The position numbers and the translations under genes are program-made. The notes beneath the pieces are model-generated. The model was not told the origin of the DNA and did not search any database. It saw only the letters and a list, made by a program, of their open reading frames with translations. From Tistrella mobilis KA081020-065 (GTDB taxonomy: Bacteria > Pseudomonadota > Alphaproteobacteria > Tistrellales > Tistrellaceae), in assembly GCF_000264455.2 (NCBI RefSeq), contig NC_017956.1:3516001-3580000 (forward strand): DNA of 64,000 nt, written 5' to 3'. Shown in pieces: positions 25,991-34,578 of this stretch (its first letter is position 1; each line of letters starts with the position of its first letter).

Positions 25991-26022
25991 AAAAAGCCCG
26001 GTACCGAAGCACCGGGCTTTTT
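25991..26022 (-). terminator. rho-independent terminator of tRNA-Ala
   Basis: A 12-bp perfect stem (ACCGGGCTTTTT with AAAAAGCCCGGT, 8-nt loop) directly downstream of the tRNA on the minus strand, ending in a T-run. Also fits as a bidirectional terminator. Confidence 0.85.
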
Positions 26023-26028
26023 CGAAGA

Positions 26029-26104
<76 letters not shown>

Positions 26105-26200
26105 GAAACCTGTCTGATGCCGTTGGCTGCGTGTGACCGGGGTCCCGGTTTCCGCTGCCGTGCGCCGTTTGGGGCGGCGCGCCGTGCGTCAGCGGAGCGG

Positions 26201-26229
26201 AACATAGTGGCCGCGGCCGGGCTTGGCAA
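26201..26229 (-). promoter_or_regulatory. promoter of tRNA-Ala
   Basis: On the minus strand TTGCCA (26224-26229), 17 bp, TATGTT (26201-26206), about 95 bp before the mature tRNA 5' end. Both boxes are one or two bases from consensus and the spacing is ideal. Confidence 0.5.
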
Positions 26230-26328
26230 GCGGTTTTTTTCACGCCACCGTCATCTTCGACGACAGCGGCAGGAACTGTGATGCAAGCCCCTGCTTTTGC
26301 TTACAAAAAGCCGTCCCCTGAAACCGAA

Positions 26329-26358
26329 ACCGGCGCCCCTGGGTCGAGGGGCGCCGGT
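26329..26358 (-). terminator. hairpin after the FYDLN gene
   Basis: ACCGGCGCCCC / GGGGCGCCGGT is a perfect 11-bp stem with an 8-nt loop, 8 bp past the stop of the FYDLN-acid gene. TTTCGG follows, and GGCTTTTTG comes about 20 nt later. Confidence 0.6.
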
Positions 26359-26365
26359 CGCGGGA

Positions 26366-26719
26366 TCAGTTCTCGTCGTCCTCGTCGCCGAGACGGACGT
26401 CACCGACGTCATCGTCACCCAGCTCCGAGGCATCTTCGATGCCGACATCATCCTCGTCGTCATCCTCGAAGGCCTCGTCGAAGCCTTCCTCGTCGACATC
26501 CTCCACCTCTGCCGGCACGACCTTGGCCTTGCGGGCCTGGGCCGCGCGCTCACGGGCCAGCTCGTCGGCCTCCCGTGCGGCCCGGCGGGAACGGGTCTCT
26601 TCGATCTGCGGCTGCTCAGCACCGCATTTGGGGCATGTCACCGGCGTGCGGCGCATATCGTAGAAGCGCGCACCGCAGCTGCGGCAGGTGTGCTTCTGCC
26701 CCCACTCCTCCTTCGCCAC
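26366..26719 (-). CDS. TIGR02300 / FYDLN-acid domain protein
   Basis: A 117-residue protein. The N-terminal zinc ribbon (HTCRSCGARFYD, then VTCPKCGAEQP) carries the family motif, here FYDM instead of FYDL. A short basic helix follows, and the C-terminal third is a run of Asp and Glu with very few other residues. The family is alphaproteobacterial and uncharacterised. The gap of 291 bp to divergent aroA holds promoters for both genes that I cannot place with confidence. Confidence 0.92.
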   Translation of the reverse strand: MAKEEWGQKHTCRSCGARFYDMRRTPVTCPKCGAEQPQIEETRSRRAAREADELARERAAQARKAKVVPAEVEDVDEEGFDEAFEDDDEDDVGIEDASELGDDDVGDVRLGDEDDEN

Positions 26720-27010
26720 GCGACCACCCTTGATAGCTGTTGGACGTGTACAGGAACGAATTCACGGGAACGGGTTGCCGGCACAAGGGGCCGGCCATGG
26801 TGATGGCGCGATCGTGCGCGTCACCCCGTCGGCTGCGTTTGCCACGAAGCGCCGGGGCTGTCAAACCGCTAAATGCGTCCGGGCAGGGTTGCATCGCCGA
26901 CATCGCCATTCGGTGGGGGGCCTGCGATGATGCACAGGGGCCCCTGCTGTGATAGACCAGCCCCGAACCTTTCCCGCTTCCGCCCCGCCTTTCCGGACAA
27001 GGGCCCCGTC

Positions 27011-28378
27011 ATGACCCATGCCGCGCCGCATCCCGCCACCGCCCGCCTCTCCCACGGGCTTTCGGGCGACGTCACCGTCCCCGGCGACAAGTCGATCTCG
27101 CATCGGGCGTTGATGCTGTCGGCGCTGGCGGTGGGGCGCTCCACCGTCGACGGTCTGCTGGAAGGCGAAGACGTGCTCGCGACCGCGGCCGCGATGCGCG
27201 CGCTCGGCGCCGGCATCACCCGCGAAGAGACCGCCGGTCCCGACGATACCCCGGCCATCCGCTGGGTGATCGACGGCGTGGGTGTCGGCGGCCTGGCCGA
27301 ACCGGCCGATGTGCTCGACATGGGTAATTCGGGCACGGCGGCGCGGCTGCTGATGGGCCTGCTCGCCACCCATCCGCTGGTCGCGGTGATGACCGGCGAC
27401 GCCAGCCTGCGCAAGCGGCCCATGGCCCGGGTCGCCACCCCGCTCGAAAAAATGGGCGCGAAGATCGTCACCCGGGCCGGCGGCCGGCTGCCGGCCACCG
27501 TCATCGGCACCCGCAGCCCGGTGCCGATCCGCTACCGCCTGCCGGTGCCCTCGGCCCAGGTGAAGTCGGCCATCCTGCTGGCCGGGCTCAACACTCCCGG
27601 CCGCACCGTGGTTGTGGAACCGGAAGCGACGCGCGACCACACCGAACGCATGCTGGGGGCCATGGGCGCCCGGATCACGGTCGAAACCGAGGCCGACGGC
27701 GCCCGGGTCATCACCCTCGACGGCCAGCCGGAACTCAGCGCCCGCGACATGACCGTGCCGGGCGACCCGTCCTCGGCCGCCTTCCCGCTGGTCGCAGGGT
27801 TGATCACCGAAGGCTCGGCCGTCACCGTGCGCAATGTCTGCCTCAACCCCGGTCGCGACGGATTGATCCGCACCCTGGTCGAGATGGGCGCCGATCTGAC
27901 CGTCACCAACCCGCGGGATGTGGGCGGCGAACCGGTCGGCGATCTGGTCGCCCGCTCGTCCGCACTCAAGGCCGTGACCGTGCCCGCCGAACGCGCGCCC
28001 TCGATGATCGACGAGTTTCCGGTGCTGGCCGCCGCCGCCGCCACGGCCCACGGCACCAGCCGTTTCGAGGGGCTCGCGGAACTCAGGGTCAAGGAAAGCG
28101 ACCGGCTGCAGGCGGTGGCCGACGGCCTGGCCCGTGCCGGCGTCACCGTGCGCACGGGCGAGGACTGGCTGGAAGTAGACGGCTGCGGCGGCCCGGTCCC
28201 GGGCGGCACCGACGCGGTCGTCACGCATCTGGACCATCGCATCGCCATGGCCTTCCTGGTGCTGGGCCTGGCTGCACGCAACGGCATGGTGGTCGACGAC
28301 GATCGGATGATCGCCACCAGCTTCCCCGGCTTCCGCGCCCTGATGACCGGGCTCGGTTGCGACATCACCGATCTCTGA
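27011..28378 (+). CDS. aroA: 3-phosphoshikimate 1-carboxyvinyltransferase (EPSP synthase)
   Basis: Shikimate pathway enzyme joining shikimate-3-phosphate and PEP, 455 residues. Motifs: [85 protein letters not shown], and the C-terminal RVKESDRL with THLDHRIAM. The pattern is of the class II type known from Agrobacterium. At the inhibitor-sensitivity position this protein has glycine (GNSGTAAR), as sensitive enzymes do. ATG 27011 begins right before the conserved domain. cmk follows after 24 bp. Confidence 0.96.
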   Translation: MTHAAPHPATARLSHGLSGDVTVPGDKSISHRALMLSALAVGRSTVDGLLEGEDVLATAAAMRALGAGITREETAGPDDTPAIRWVIDGVGVGGLAEPADVLDMGNSGTAARLLMGLLATHPLVAVMTGDASLRKRPMARVATPLEKMGAKIVTRAGGRLPATVIGTRSPVPIRYRLPVPSAQVKSAILLAGLNTPGRTVVVEPEATRDHTERMLGAMGARITVETEADGARVITLDGQPELSARDMTVPGDPSSAAFPLVAGLITEGSAVTVRNVCLNPGRDGLIRTLVEMGADLTVTNPRDVGGEPVGDLVARSSALKAVTVPAERAPSMIDEFPVLAAAAATAHGTSRFEGLAELRVKESDRLQAVADGLARAGVTVRTGEDWLEVDGCGGPVPGGTDAVVTHLDHRIAMAFLVLGLAARNGMVVDDDRMIATSFPGFRALMTGLGCDITDL

Positions 28379-28402
28379 GCCTGCCGGAGCCCGCCGCGCA
28401 TC

Positions 28403-29047
28403 ATGACCCGGACCCTCATCCATCCGCCGGTGATCGCCATCGACGGCCCGGCCGCAGCCGGCAAGGGCACGCTCGCCCGCAGGCTCGCAGCCGAACTGGG
28501 GCTGCGCCATCTCGACACCGGCATGATCTATCGGGCGGCGGCAAGCCGGCTGCTCGCCGGCGGCGGCGATCCGGACGACCCGGCCGCGGCCGCCCTGGCG
28601 GCGCAGACCCTTGGTGCCGACGATCTCGTCCGCACCGACCTGCGGGCCGAGCGCACCGGGGAAATCGCGTCGAAAATCGCGGCACTCGGCCCCGTTCGTG
28701 CCGCCCTGCTCGACTTTCAGCGCAGCTTCGGCCGCACCGCTCCGGGCGCCGTGCTCGACGGTCGAGACATCGGCACCGTGGTCTTTCCCGACGCGCGCGC
28801 GAAGATCTTCGTGACTGCCTCGCCCGAAGCGCGTGCACTCAGGCGACACGAAGAGTTGCGGGGCAAGGGGGTTGCCAGTATATTCGCCGACGTTCTGGAA
28901 GAGATGCGGCTGCGAGACCGTCGCGACCGGGAACGAGCGGTGGCCCCGCTGCGTCCCGCGGACGACGCGGTCACCCTCGACACCACCGACATGTCGGCGG
29001 ACGAGGTTTTCGCGGCAGCGCTCGCGCATGTCACCAGCCGGCTCTGA
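28403..29047 (+). CDS. cmk: cytidylate kinase
   Basis: Phosphorylates CMP and dCMP, 214 residues. P-loop AIDGPAAAGKGTLARRLA, then HLDTGMIYRAAA, the CMP-binding stretch LDGRDIGTVVFPDA, and the lid RRHEELRGKG with RDRRDRERAVAPL. It lies between aroA and rpsA as in most alphaproteobacteria. Confidence 0.95.
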   Translation: MTRTLIHPPVIAIDGPAAAGKGTLARRLAAELGLRHLDTGMIYRAAASRLLAGGGDPDDPAAAALAAQTLGADDLVRTDLRAERTGEIASKIAALGPVRAALLDFQRSFGRTAPGAVLDGRDIGTVVFPDARAKIFVTASPEARALRRHEELRGKGVASIFADVLEEMRLRDRRDRERAVAPLRPADDAVTLDTTDMSADEVFAAALAHVTSRL

Positions 29048-29442
29048 CCGGCCGGGGCAGGGCACGGGCCGGATCGTCACCGGATCGAGGTTTCGCCGGT
29101 CGTCGCCCACCCCCACCCGGGGGAGGAGCGGCGTTTCGGCGCATTGACGACTGAAGCCCGCGGCGGCCGGACGGCCGGGCGTCGCGATCCTGTAAACCAG
29201 CAACCGGCGGGGATGCCCGCCGTATCCGAACCCCCGTCGGTCGGAACCCGCCCCACCCGGCAGCGCCGGTCAAGGAACCGCGGCGTTCAGACGTCCACGA
29301 CGGCCCCGACCCGAAGCGGCAGGATCCGCAACGGCCGGAGCCTCGGCGGGTGCCGGAGCCTCTCCCCAGGCCAGCCACCGACGCCCGGATGGCCCTGGAG
29401 CCGAGGTTCCCCGGCAGGACGGGTGGAGAGGTAGGAGAACCC
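29048..29442 (+). other. 395-bp gap and leader before rpsA
   Basis: No gene is visible. A TTGACG (29144-29149) lacks a matching -10 box. A 7-bp hairpin with loop GATG (CGGCGGG/CCCGCCG, 29205-29222) stands in the leader. Such a long leader is expected for rpsA, which is regulated by its own product in other bacteria, but no specific site can be named. Confidence 0.4.
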
Positions 29443-31167
29443 ATGATCAACACCAGCCCCGCGCCCGAGAAGGACGTCATGTCGGACGAGAATTTCGAAG
29501 CCCTGCTGGCCGACAGCTTCATTGCCCAGGATGGCCTGGAGGGAAGCGTCGTTAAGGGTCGGATCACCGCCATCGAGGGCGACCAGGTCCTCATCGACGT
29601 CGGCCTGAAGTCCGACGGGCGCATCGCGCTCAAGGAATTCGCCCAGCCCGGTCAGGAGACCGAGCTTGCGGTCGGCGACGAGGTCGAGGTCTATATCGAC
29701 CGGATGGAGAACGCCCAGGGCGAGGTCGTCATCAGTCGCGAGCGTGCGCGCCGCGAAGAGGCCTGGACCCAGCTCGAACAGGCGTTCAAGAACGCCGAGC
29801 GCGTCAACGGCGTGATCTTCGGGCGCGTGAAGGGCGGTTGCACCGTCGACCTTCAGGGTGCCGTGGCCTTCCTGCCGGGCAGCCAGATCGACATCCGTCC
29901 GGTGCGTGACATCACGCCCCTGATCGGCACGACCCAGCCCTTCCAGATCCTCAAGATGGACAAGCGCCGCGGCAATATCGTCGTCTCGCGCCGTGCCGTC
30001 CTCGAGGAGAGCCGCGCCGAAGCCCGCAAGGAACTGATCGAGAACCTCAAGGAAGGTCAGATCCTGGAAGGCGTGGTCAAGAACATCACCGATTACGGTG
30101 CGTTCGTGGACCTGGGTGGCGTCGACGGCCTGCTGCACGTCACCGACATCTCCTGGCGCCGCATCAACCACCCGACCGAAGCCCTGACCATCGGTCAGTC
30201 GGTCCGCGTGGTGGTGACCCGCTTCAACCGCGAGACCCAGCGCATCAGCCTCGGCATGAAGCAGCTCGAGGCGGATCCGTGGGAAGGTGTCGAGGTGAAG
30301 TACCCGGTGGGCGTGAAGTTCGCCGGTCGCGTCACCAACATCACCGACTACGGCGCCTTCGTGGAGCTGGAGCCGGGCGTCGAGGGTCTGGTCCACGTCT
30401 CCGAGATGAGCTGGACCAAGAAGAACGTGCACCCGGGCAAGATCGTTTCGACCTCGCAGGAGATCGAAGTGATGGTGCTCGACGTCGACTCGCAGAAGCG
30501 CCGCATCAGCCTGGGCCTGAAGCAGGTTGCCGACAACCCGTGGGAGACCTTCCTGGATCGTCACCCGGTGGGTTCGGCGATCGAGGGCGAGGTCAAGAAC
30601 ATCACCGAGTTCGGTCTGTTCGTTGGTCTCGACGGCGACATCGACGGCCTGGTGCACCTGTCGGATCTCGACTGGAGCCGCCCCGGCGAAGAGGCGCTCA
30701 AGGACTTCCGCAAGGGCGACATGGTCAAAGCCGTGGTGCTGGATGTGGACGTCGAGAAGGAGCGCATCTCCCTCGGCATCAAGCAGCTCGACAAGGATCC
30801 CTTCACCGAGGCGACCCAGGACCTGCGTCGCGGCCAGACCGTCACCTGCACGGTCACCAAGGTCGTCGAGAATGGTCTGGAGATCTCCACGGCCGATGGC
30901 GCCAAGGGCTTCATCCGCAAGTCGGAAATCGCCCGTGACCGCCAGGATCAGCGGACCGACCGCTACAGCGAGGGCGACAAGTTCGACGCCCTGATCACCA
31001 ACATCGACCGGTCGAGCCGCAAGCTCACCCTGTCGATCAAGGCGCTGGAGATGGCGGAAGAGAAGAAGGCCATGGCCGAGTTCGGTTCGTCCGACAGCGG
31101 CGCCAGCCTCGGCGACATTCTGGGTGCGGCGCTCCGCGAGCGCGAGCGGACCCAGGCGGACGATTGA
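29443..31167 (+). CDS. rpsA: 30S ribosomal protein S1
   Basis: A 574-residue RNA-binding protein of the small subunit that helps load mRNAs. Six S1 domains can be counted, the central ones with near-identical cores (NITDYGAFVDLGG, NITDYGAFVELEPG, NITEFGLFVGLDGD). The first two are the ribosome-docking, divergent ones. ATG 29443 follows TAGGAGAACCC; an inner ATG at 29479 is possible. The 3' end has a very strong hairpin. Confidence 0.97.
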   Translation: MINTSPAPEKDVMSDENFEALLADSFIAQDGLEGSVVKGRITAIEGDQVLIDVGLKSDGRIALKEFAQPGQETELAVGDEVEVYIDRMENAQGEVVISRERARREEAWTQLEQAFKNAERVNGVIFGRVKGGCTVDLQGAVAFLPGSQIDIRPVRDITPLIGTTQPFQILKMDKRRGNIVVSRRAVLEESRAEARKELIENLKEGQILEGVVKNITDYGAFVDLGGVDGLLHVTDISWRRINHPTEALTIGQSVRVVVTRFNRETQRISLGMKQLEADPWEGVEVKYPVGVKFAGRVTNITDYGAFVELEPGVEGLVHVSEMSWTKKNVHPGKIVSTSQEIEVMVLDVDSQKRRISLGLKQVADNPWETFLDRHPVGSAIEGEVKNITEFGLFVGLDGDIDGLVHLSDLDWSRPGEEALKDFRKGDMVKAVVLDVDVEKERISLGIKQLDKDPFTEATQDLRRGQTVTCTVTKVVENGLEISTADGAKGFIRKSEIARDRQDQRTDRYSEGDKFDALITNIDRSSRKLTLSIKALEMAEEKKAMAEFGSSDSGASLGDILGAALRERERTQADD

Positions 31168-31214
31168 TCCGATCCCGCGCCCTGGGCATCTGCCCGGCGG
31201 ATCGATGAGCGTCC

Positions 31215-31248
31215 TGCGGCCGGCCCGGAGCAATCCGGGCCGGCCGCA
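31215..31248 (+). terminator. 15-bp GNRA-capped hairpin after rpsA
   Basis: A perfect 15-bp stem (31215-31229 with 31234-31248) closed by a GCAA tetraloop, 47 bp after the rpsA stop, followed by GCCGTTTC. It should end the aroA-cmk-rpsA transcript and marks the left edge of the accessory block. Confidence 0.7.
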
Positions 31249-31307
31249 GCCGTTTCAGGAGGCAGGATCGGCGATTGCCGGCGCGGATCTGCCGCTGATC
31301 ACACCTG

Positions 31308-31343
31308 CCGTCACAGGATTGACATCAATTCATATTATATAAA
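31308..31343 (+). promoter_or_regulatory. PHO-box-like promoter of the PhnZ-like gene
   Basis: CCGTCAC (31308-31314), four bases, TTGACAT (31319-31325): two 7-bp units 11 bp apart, each 5 of 7 to the PhoB half-site CTGTCAT. TATAAA (31338-31343) follows 12 bp later, the place of a -10 box in PhoB-dependent promoters that lack a normal -35. The region is sharply AT-rich in a GC-rich genome. Confidence 0.45.
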
Positions 31344-31344
31344 T

Positions 31345-31374
31345 CTCCACATCATTAATTTTCTCTATGTGGAG
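31345..31374 (+). promoter_or_regulatory. inverted repeat over the predicted start site and ribosome-binding site
   Basis: CTCCACAT (31345-31352) and ATGTGGAG (31367-31374) form a perfect 8-bp dyad with a 14-bp AT-rich centre. The right arm contains the GGAG that serves ATG 31383. It may be a repressor site at the transcription start, or, if fully transcribed, a hairpin that hides the ribosome-binding site. Confidence 0.55.
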
Positions 31375-31382
31375 CCAGCCCC

Positions 31383-31958
31383 ATGTCGGATCCCCGCCGC
31401 CCTCGCGATGCCGCCGCCCGACTGGACGAGATCTTCGGCATCTTCGCGGCCCGTGGCGACGACAGCTATGGCGAGGCGGTGAGCCAGATCGAGCATGCCG
31501 TCCAGTCCGCCGAGATTGCCGAGGCGCAGGGCGACGCCGATACGCTGATCGCCGCAGCCCTGCTGCATGACATCGGCCACATGATCCACCGCGATGCCGC
31601 AGCCGCCTTTCATGACGGCCGGGACGACGCTCATGAACGCCTGGCCGGCAAATATCTGGCCGGGCTGTTTCCGCCGGCGGTGATCCGGCCGATCGAGATG
31701 CATGTGGACGCCAAGCGCTGCCTGGTCACCACCGAACCCGCCTATGCCGCCGCCCTCTCCCCTGTCTCGCGCCGGACCCTGGAGCTGCAGGGCGGCCCGA
31801 TGACCGGGGCCGAGGCCGCGGCTTTCCTGGCCGATCCTCACGCCGCCGACGCCATTGCGCTGCGGCGTATCGACGAAGCGGCCAAGATCGAGGGCGCCGG
31901 CCGCGACGGCGTCGCACGTTTCCGGCCGCTGCTGGAACGGCTGGCACTCGGCCTCTGA
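31383..31958 (+). CDS. PhnZ-like HD-domain oxygenase (phosphonate degradation)
   Basis: A 191-residue HD protein similar to PhnZ, the mixed-valent di-iron oxygenase that breaks the C-P bond of 1-hydroxy-2-aminoethylphosphonate to glycine and phosphate. Iron-ligand candidates are all present: His38 (QIEHAVQ), His62-Asp63 (LLHDIGH), His84 (DDAHERLA), His107 (EMHVDAKR) and the Asp of RRIDEAAK. The lysine of DAKR is also kept. The loop before the first histidine reads SYGEAVSQ, one residue shorter than the YGGE form I recall for PhnZ. No PhnY-type hydroxylase is nearby. The next gene is 40 bp downstream, so they form an operon. Confidence 0.83.
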   Translation: MSDPRRPRDAAARLDEIFGIFAARGDDSYGEAVSQIEHAVQSAEIAEAQGDADTLIAAALLHDIGHMIHRDAAAAFHDGRDDAHERLAGKYLAGLFPPAVIRPIEMHVDAKRCLVTTEPAYAAALSPVSRRTLELQGGPMTGAEAAAFLADPHAADAIALRRIDEAAKIEGAGRDGVARFRPLLERLALGL

Positions 31959-31998
31959 TCCCCATCCCACCCTGCATGCCCAGTCCGGGAGCGCCCCG

Positions 31999-33504
31999 AT
32001 GGCCCGCAATGTCCTGCTGATCATGGTCGACCAGTGGCGCTGGGATCTTTCTCCCGGCCTCGGCAACCCGCTGGTCTCAACACCGGCGCTCGACCGGCTG
32101 GCCGCGCGCGGCGTGGTCTTCACCCGCCATTTCGCCCAGAGCGCGCCCTGCGGCCCGGCCCGGGCGAGTTTTGCCAGCGGACAGTATGTCTTCAACCACC
32201 GGGTCTTTGCCAATCCGGTGCCGATGGCGGCGGGGCGCCGGCTGTTGCAGCACCATCTGCGCACCGCCGGCATCACCCCCTACATGATCGGCTACACCAC
32301 GGCCGTGCCGGATCCGCGCGGCCGCGACCCCAAGGATCCGGTCTTCCACGGCCCCTCGGTCGCCGAAGGCTGGCAGATCCTGCGCGAGATGGACGAGGAC
32401 AAGGCGCACTATACCGCCTGGGCCCGCAGTCAGGGGGCCGATCTCGATCCCGACTATGATGCCGGCTTCGCCCACCATCTCCGCGCCGGCGCGCCGGTCG
32501 AAACCTCTCCCCAGCCCGACGGGCTGCATGACAGCCGCTGGCTGGCCGATGCGGCGGTGGCGTTCCTTGATACCGCACCCGAGCGGCCCTGGCTGCTGCA
32601 TCTGGGCTTCTACCGGCCGCACCCGCCCTTGGCGGCACTTGCCCGCCACCTGGCCCGGGTGCCCGACGCCCCGCCGCTGCCGCCGATCGACGCCGCCGCC
32701 GAGGATGCGATCCACCCCCTGGCCGCCCTGTTCCGCCGGGTGGTGCCGGCATCGATCGCCCATCCGGGCCTGGACGGCCCCGCATCCGCCCTGCCCGCCG
32801 CCACGGTCGCCGCCCTGCGCAAGGCCTATCTGGCCCTGCTGGCCGAAGTCGACGAAGAGGTCGACCGGGTGCTGGCGGCGCTGGAGCGGAGCGGGCGCGG
32901 CCCGGACACCCTGGTCGTGTTCATGTCCGATCATGGGGAGCAGTGGGGCGAGCATGGCCTGTTCGGCAAGCGCGCCATCCACCAGGCCTCGTTCCGGGTG
33001 CCGCTGATCATCGCCGACCCGCGGCCGAGCGCCGATCCGACCCGCGGCGGGCGGATCCACGCCATCACCGAACATGTCGACCTGCTGCCGACCCTGCTCG
33101 ACTGGTTCGGCATCGCCGCGCCTCCGCAATGCGACGGCCGCTCGCTGCTGGGCCTGATCGCCGGCGATCGCCCGTCGGACTGGCGGGATGCCGCGGTCTA
33201 CGAGCATGACTTCCGCGACAAGCTGACCGGCCCGGTTCCGGGCCTCGCCCGCTCGCCGCATGAGGCACAGTTCACCGCCATCCAGGACGAGCGCTGGGCC
33301 TATCTGCACTTCCCCGATGCGGATCCCGTGCTCTTCGACCTTGAGGCAGACCCCGGCCAGACCCGCAACCTCGCCGCCGACCCGGCCTTCGCGCCCATCG
33401 TCCACCGCATGATGCGCCGCCTGCTCGACCACCGCATCCGCCACGCCGACCGTACCCTCTCAGAGGCGCGCGCGGCACCGGGCGGGATGATCGGGCGGTG
33501 GTAG
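31999..33504 (+). CDS. phosphonate monoester hydrolase / phosphodiesterase (sulfatase superfamily)
   Basis: A 501-residue member of the alkaline-phosphatase/sulfatase superfamily. The metal site starts with MVDQWRWD; the nucleophile is Cys51 in APCGPARASF (CxPxR, converted to formylglycine); the second metal half-site is MSDHGEQWGEHGLFGK. FNHRVFANPVPM follows the nucleophile as in known phosphonate monoester hydrolases (PehA type), which also cleave phosphodiesters and sulfate esters. A short choline-sulfatase-like or arylsulfatase role is the alternative. Pairing with a PhnZ-like gene supports phosphonate esters as substrates. The maturase that makes formylglycine is not in the window. The end lies 9 bp from the convergent abi gene. 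Confidence 0.85.
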   Translation: MARNVLLIMVDQWRWDLSPGLGNPLVSTPALDRLAARGVVFTRHFAQSAPCGPARASFASGQYVFNHRVFANPVPMAAGRRLLQHHLRTAGITPYMIGYTTAVPDPRGRDPKDPVFHGPSVAEGWQILREMDEDKAHYTAWARSQGADLDPDYDAGFAHHLRAGAPVETSPQPDGLHDSRWLADAAVAFLDTAPERPWLLHLGFYRPHPPLAALARHLARVPDAPPLPPIDAAAEDAIHPLAALFRRVVPASIAHPGLDGPASALPAATVAALRKAYLALLAEVDEEVDRVLAALERSGRGPDTLVVFMSDHGEQWGEHGLFGKRAIHQASFRVPLIIADPRPSADPTRGGRIHAITEHVDLLPTLLDWFGIAAPPQCDGRSLLGLIAGDRPSDWRDAAVYEHDFRDKLTGPVPGLARSPHEAQFTAIQDERWAYLHFPDADPVLFDLEADPGQTRNLAADPAFAPIVHRMMRRLLDHRIRHADRTLSEARAAPGGMIGRW

Positions 33505-33513
33505 ACCGGCGCA

Positions 33514-34482
33514 TCACCGCCAAAGCGAAAGAGACTGCCAACCCGGGGGAAACCCACTCTGGCCGAAGGTGACGCCGGGGATGGGCGGAAAGGTCTCGAC
33601 ATGTGCTTTCAGCCGTTCCGCCCACGAACTCGACGGATTGATCCGTCGCATGAGCAGCCGGATCATGGCCGCGACGGCGTAGAGACGAGTTTGCGCCAGA
33701 TTGTCCCCAATAAGATGATCGAGAACAGGGACCTCGCCTGGGCGCGGAAGTCTGGGCTGATCTGCAGGAGGTCGATTCCAGAGTCGGCCATGATGCGCGC
33801 AGATATTGCGCACGTGATTGATCGCCCGGACACCGCTGGTGAGCAGCGTACGGCGCGGCAGCCCGTATGACGCGGCAAGGGGATCAAGATCCGCGTCCCG
33901 CATGCCCGCCATGAAGTGCGACAGCCTGCCAAAATCCCAGAGCTCTACAGCCATCCATAAGGGCAGCGGGCCGCCATACTTTTGCTTGAAGTGTGAAGCA
34001 AAAGATTCCTTGGACGACAGCTCAGAAGCATCAAGTTTATTGATCCATCGCTGATGATCGGTCAGCTCGTCCTTCTTTTGTCGCGCAAATCTTGGATGAA
34101 GCAGATCAGCACACCGATGCGCCCACGGATCGTATCGGCCCATTTGCAGCGCAACATCAACCCTGAGGCCAATCTCGATACGTTCGATGGCGTCCAGGAA
34201 CAGCAGCCGGAACTTCTTGTCGAAAACGTAGAGATCCAGAACGCTTGCAAAGCTGGCACCCGGGCGAAACTCATCCAGAACCTGGATTACCTCCCTGCCG
34301 GTCATCGGATCGATGATCGGTATCGATTTTCGCAGGGGATACCAATACCCGCTCAGGCGGTAATACCCGATCCGTTGAAGTGCCGCCTCCGCTCGTGGCT
34401 CGTCGGAAATGTCGAGGCCGCGGCCGCGCAGCAGAGAGAGCTGCTCCTGTATCGTGAGATATGGTTTTGAATAGGGAACCAT
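33514..34482 (-). CDS. Abi-family (AbiD/AbiF, Abi_2) HEPN protein
   Basis: A 322-residue protein of the abortive-infection Abi_2 family. The N-terminus has the family start PYSKPYLTIQEQLSLL and IGYYRLSGYWYPL. The HEPN ribonuclease motif Rx4H is seen as RNICAHH (Arg225 to His230), followed by GRLWNR. Members are thought to stop phage growth by RNA cleavage. ATG 34482 is chosen because the conserved domain starts there; ATG 34518 lies inside the upstream hairpin. Base composition is clearly less GC-rich than in the neighbours, pointing to horizontal transfer. It is convergent with the hydrolase and lies 96 bp after LysR. Confidence 0.88.
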   Translation of the reverse strand: MVPYSKPYLTIQEQLSLLRGRGLDISDEPRAEAALQRIGYYRLSGYWYPLRKSIPIIDPMTGREVIQVLDEFRPGASFASVLDLYVFDKKFRLLFLDAIERIEIGLRVDVALQMGRYDPWAHRCADLLHPRFARQKKDELTDHQRWINKLDASELSSKESFASHFKQKYGGPLPLWMAVELWDFGRLSHFMAGMRDADLDPLAASYGLPRRTLLTSGVRAINHVRNICAHHGRLWNRPPADQPRLPRPGEVPVLDHLIGDNLAQTRLYAVAAMIRLLMRRINPSSSWAERLKAHVETFPPIPGVTFGQSGFPPGWQSLSLWR

Positions 34483-34501
34483 CACCCTGCCCCGATACAA
34501 G

Positions 34502-34540
34502 AAAACCGGCCCGTACATCCAGAGGATGCAGAGGGGCCGG
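34502..34540 (-). terminator. hairpin with T-run between lysR and abi
   Basis: On the minus strand CCGGCCC ... GGGCCGG (7-bp stem, with an inner ATCC/GGAT stem) followed by TTTT. It ends 20 bp before the abi ATG. A second small hairpin, GCGCGT-ACA-ACGCGC (34563-34577), precedes it. It can be the lysR terminator, or part of a structured RNA leader of abi. Confidence 0.6.
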
Positions 34541-34578
34541 CCGTGTTGCTTCGAATATAGCGCGCGTTGTACGCGCCA

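Noticed and set aside
29144-29172. Promoter for rpsA from TTGACG at 29144
   Set aside because: No acceptable -10 box lies 15-19 bp downstream.
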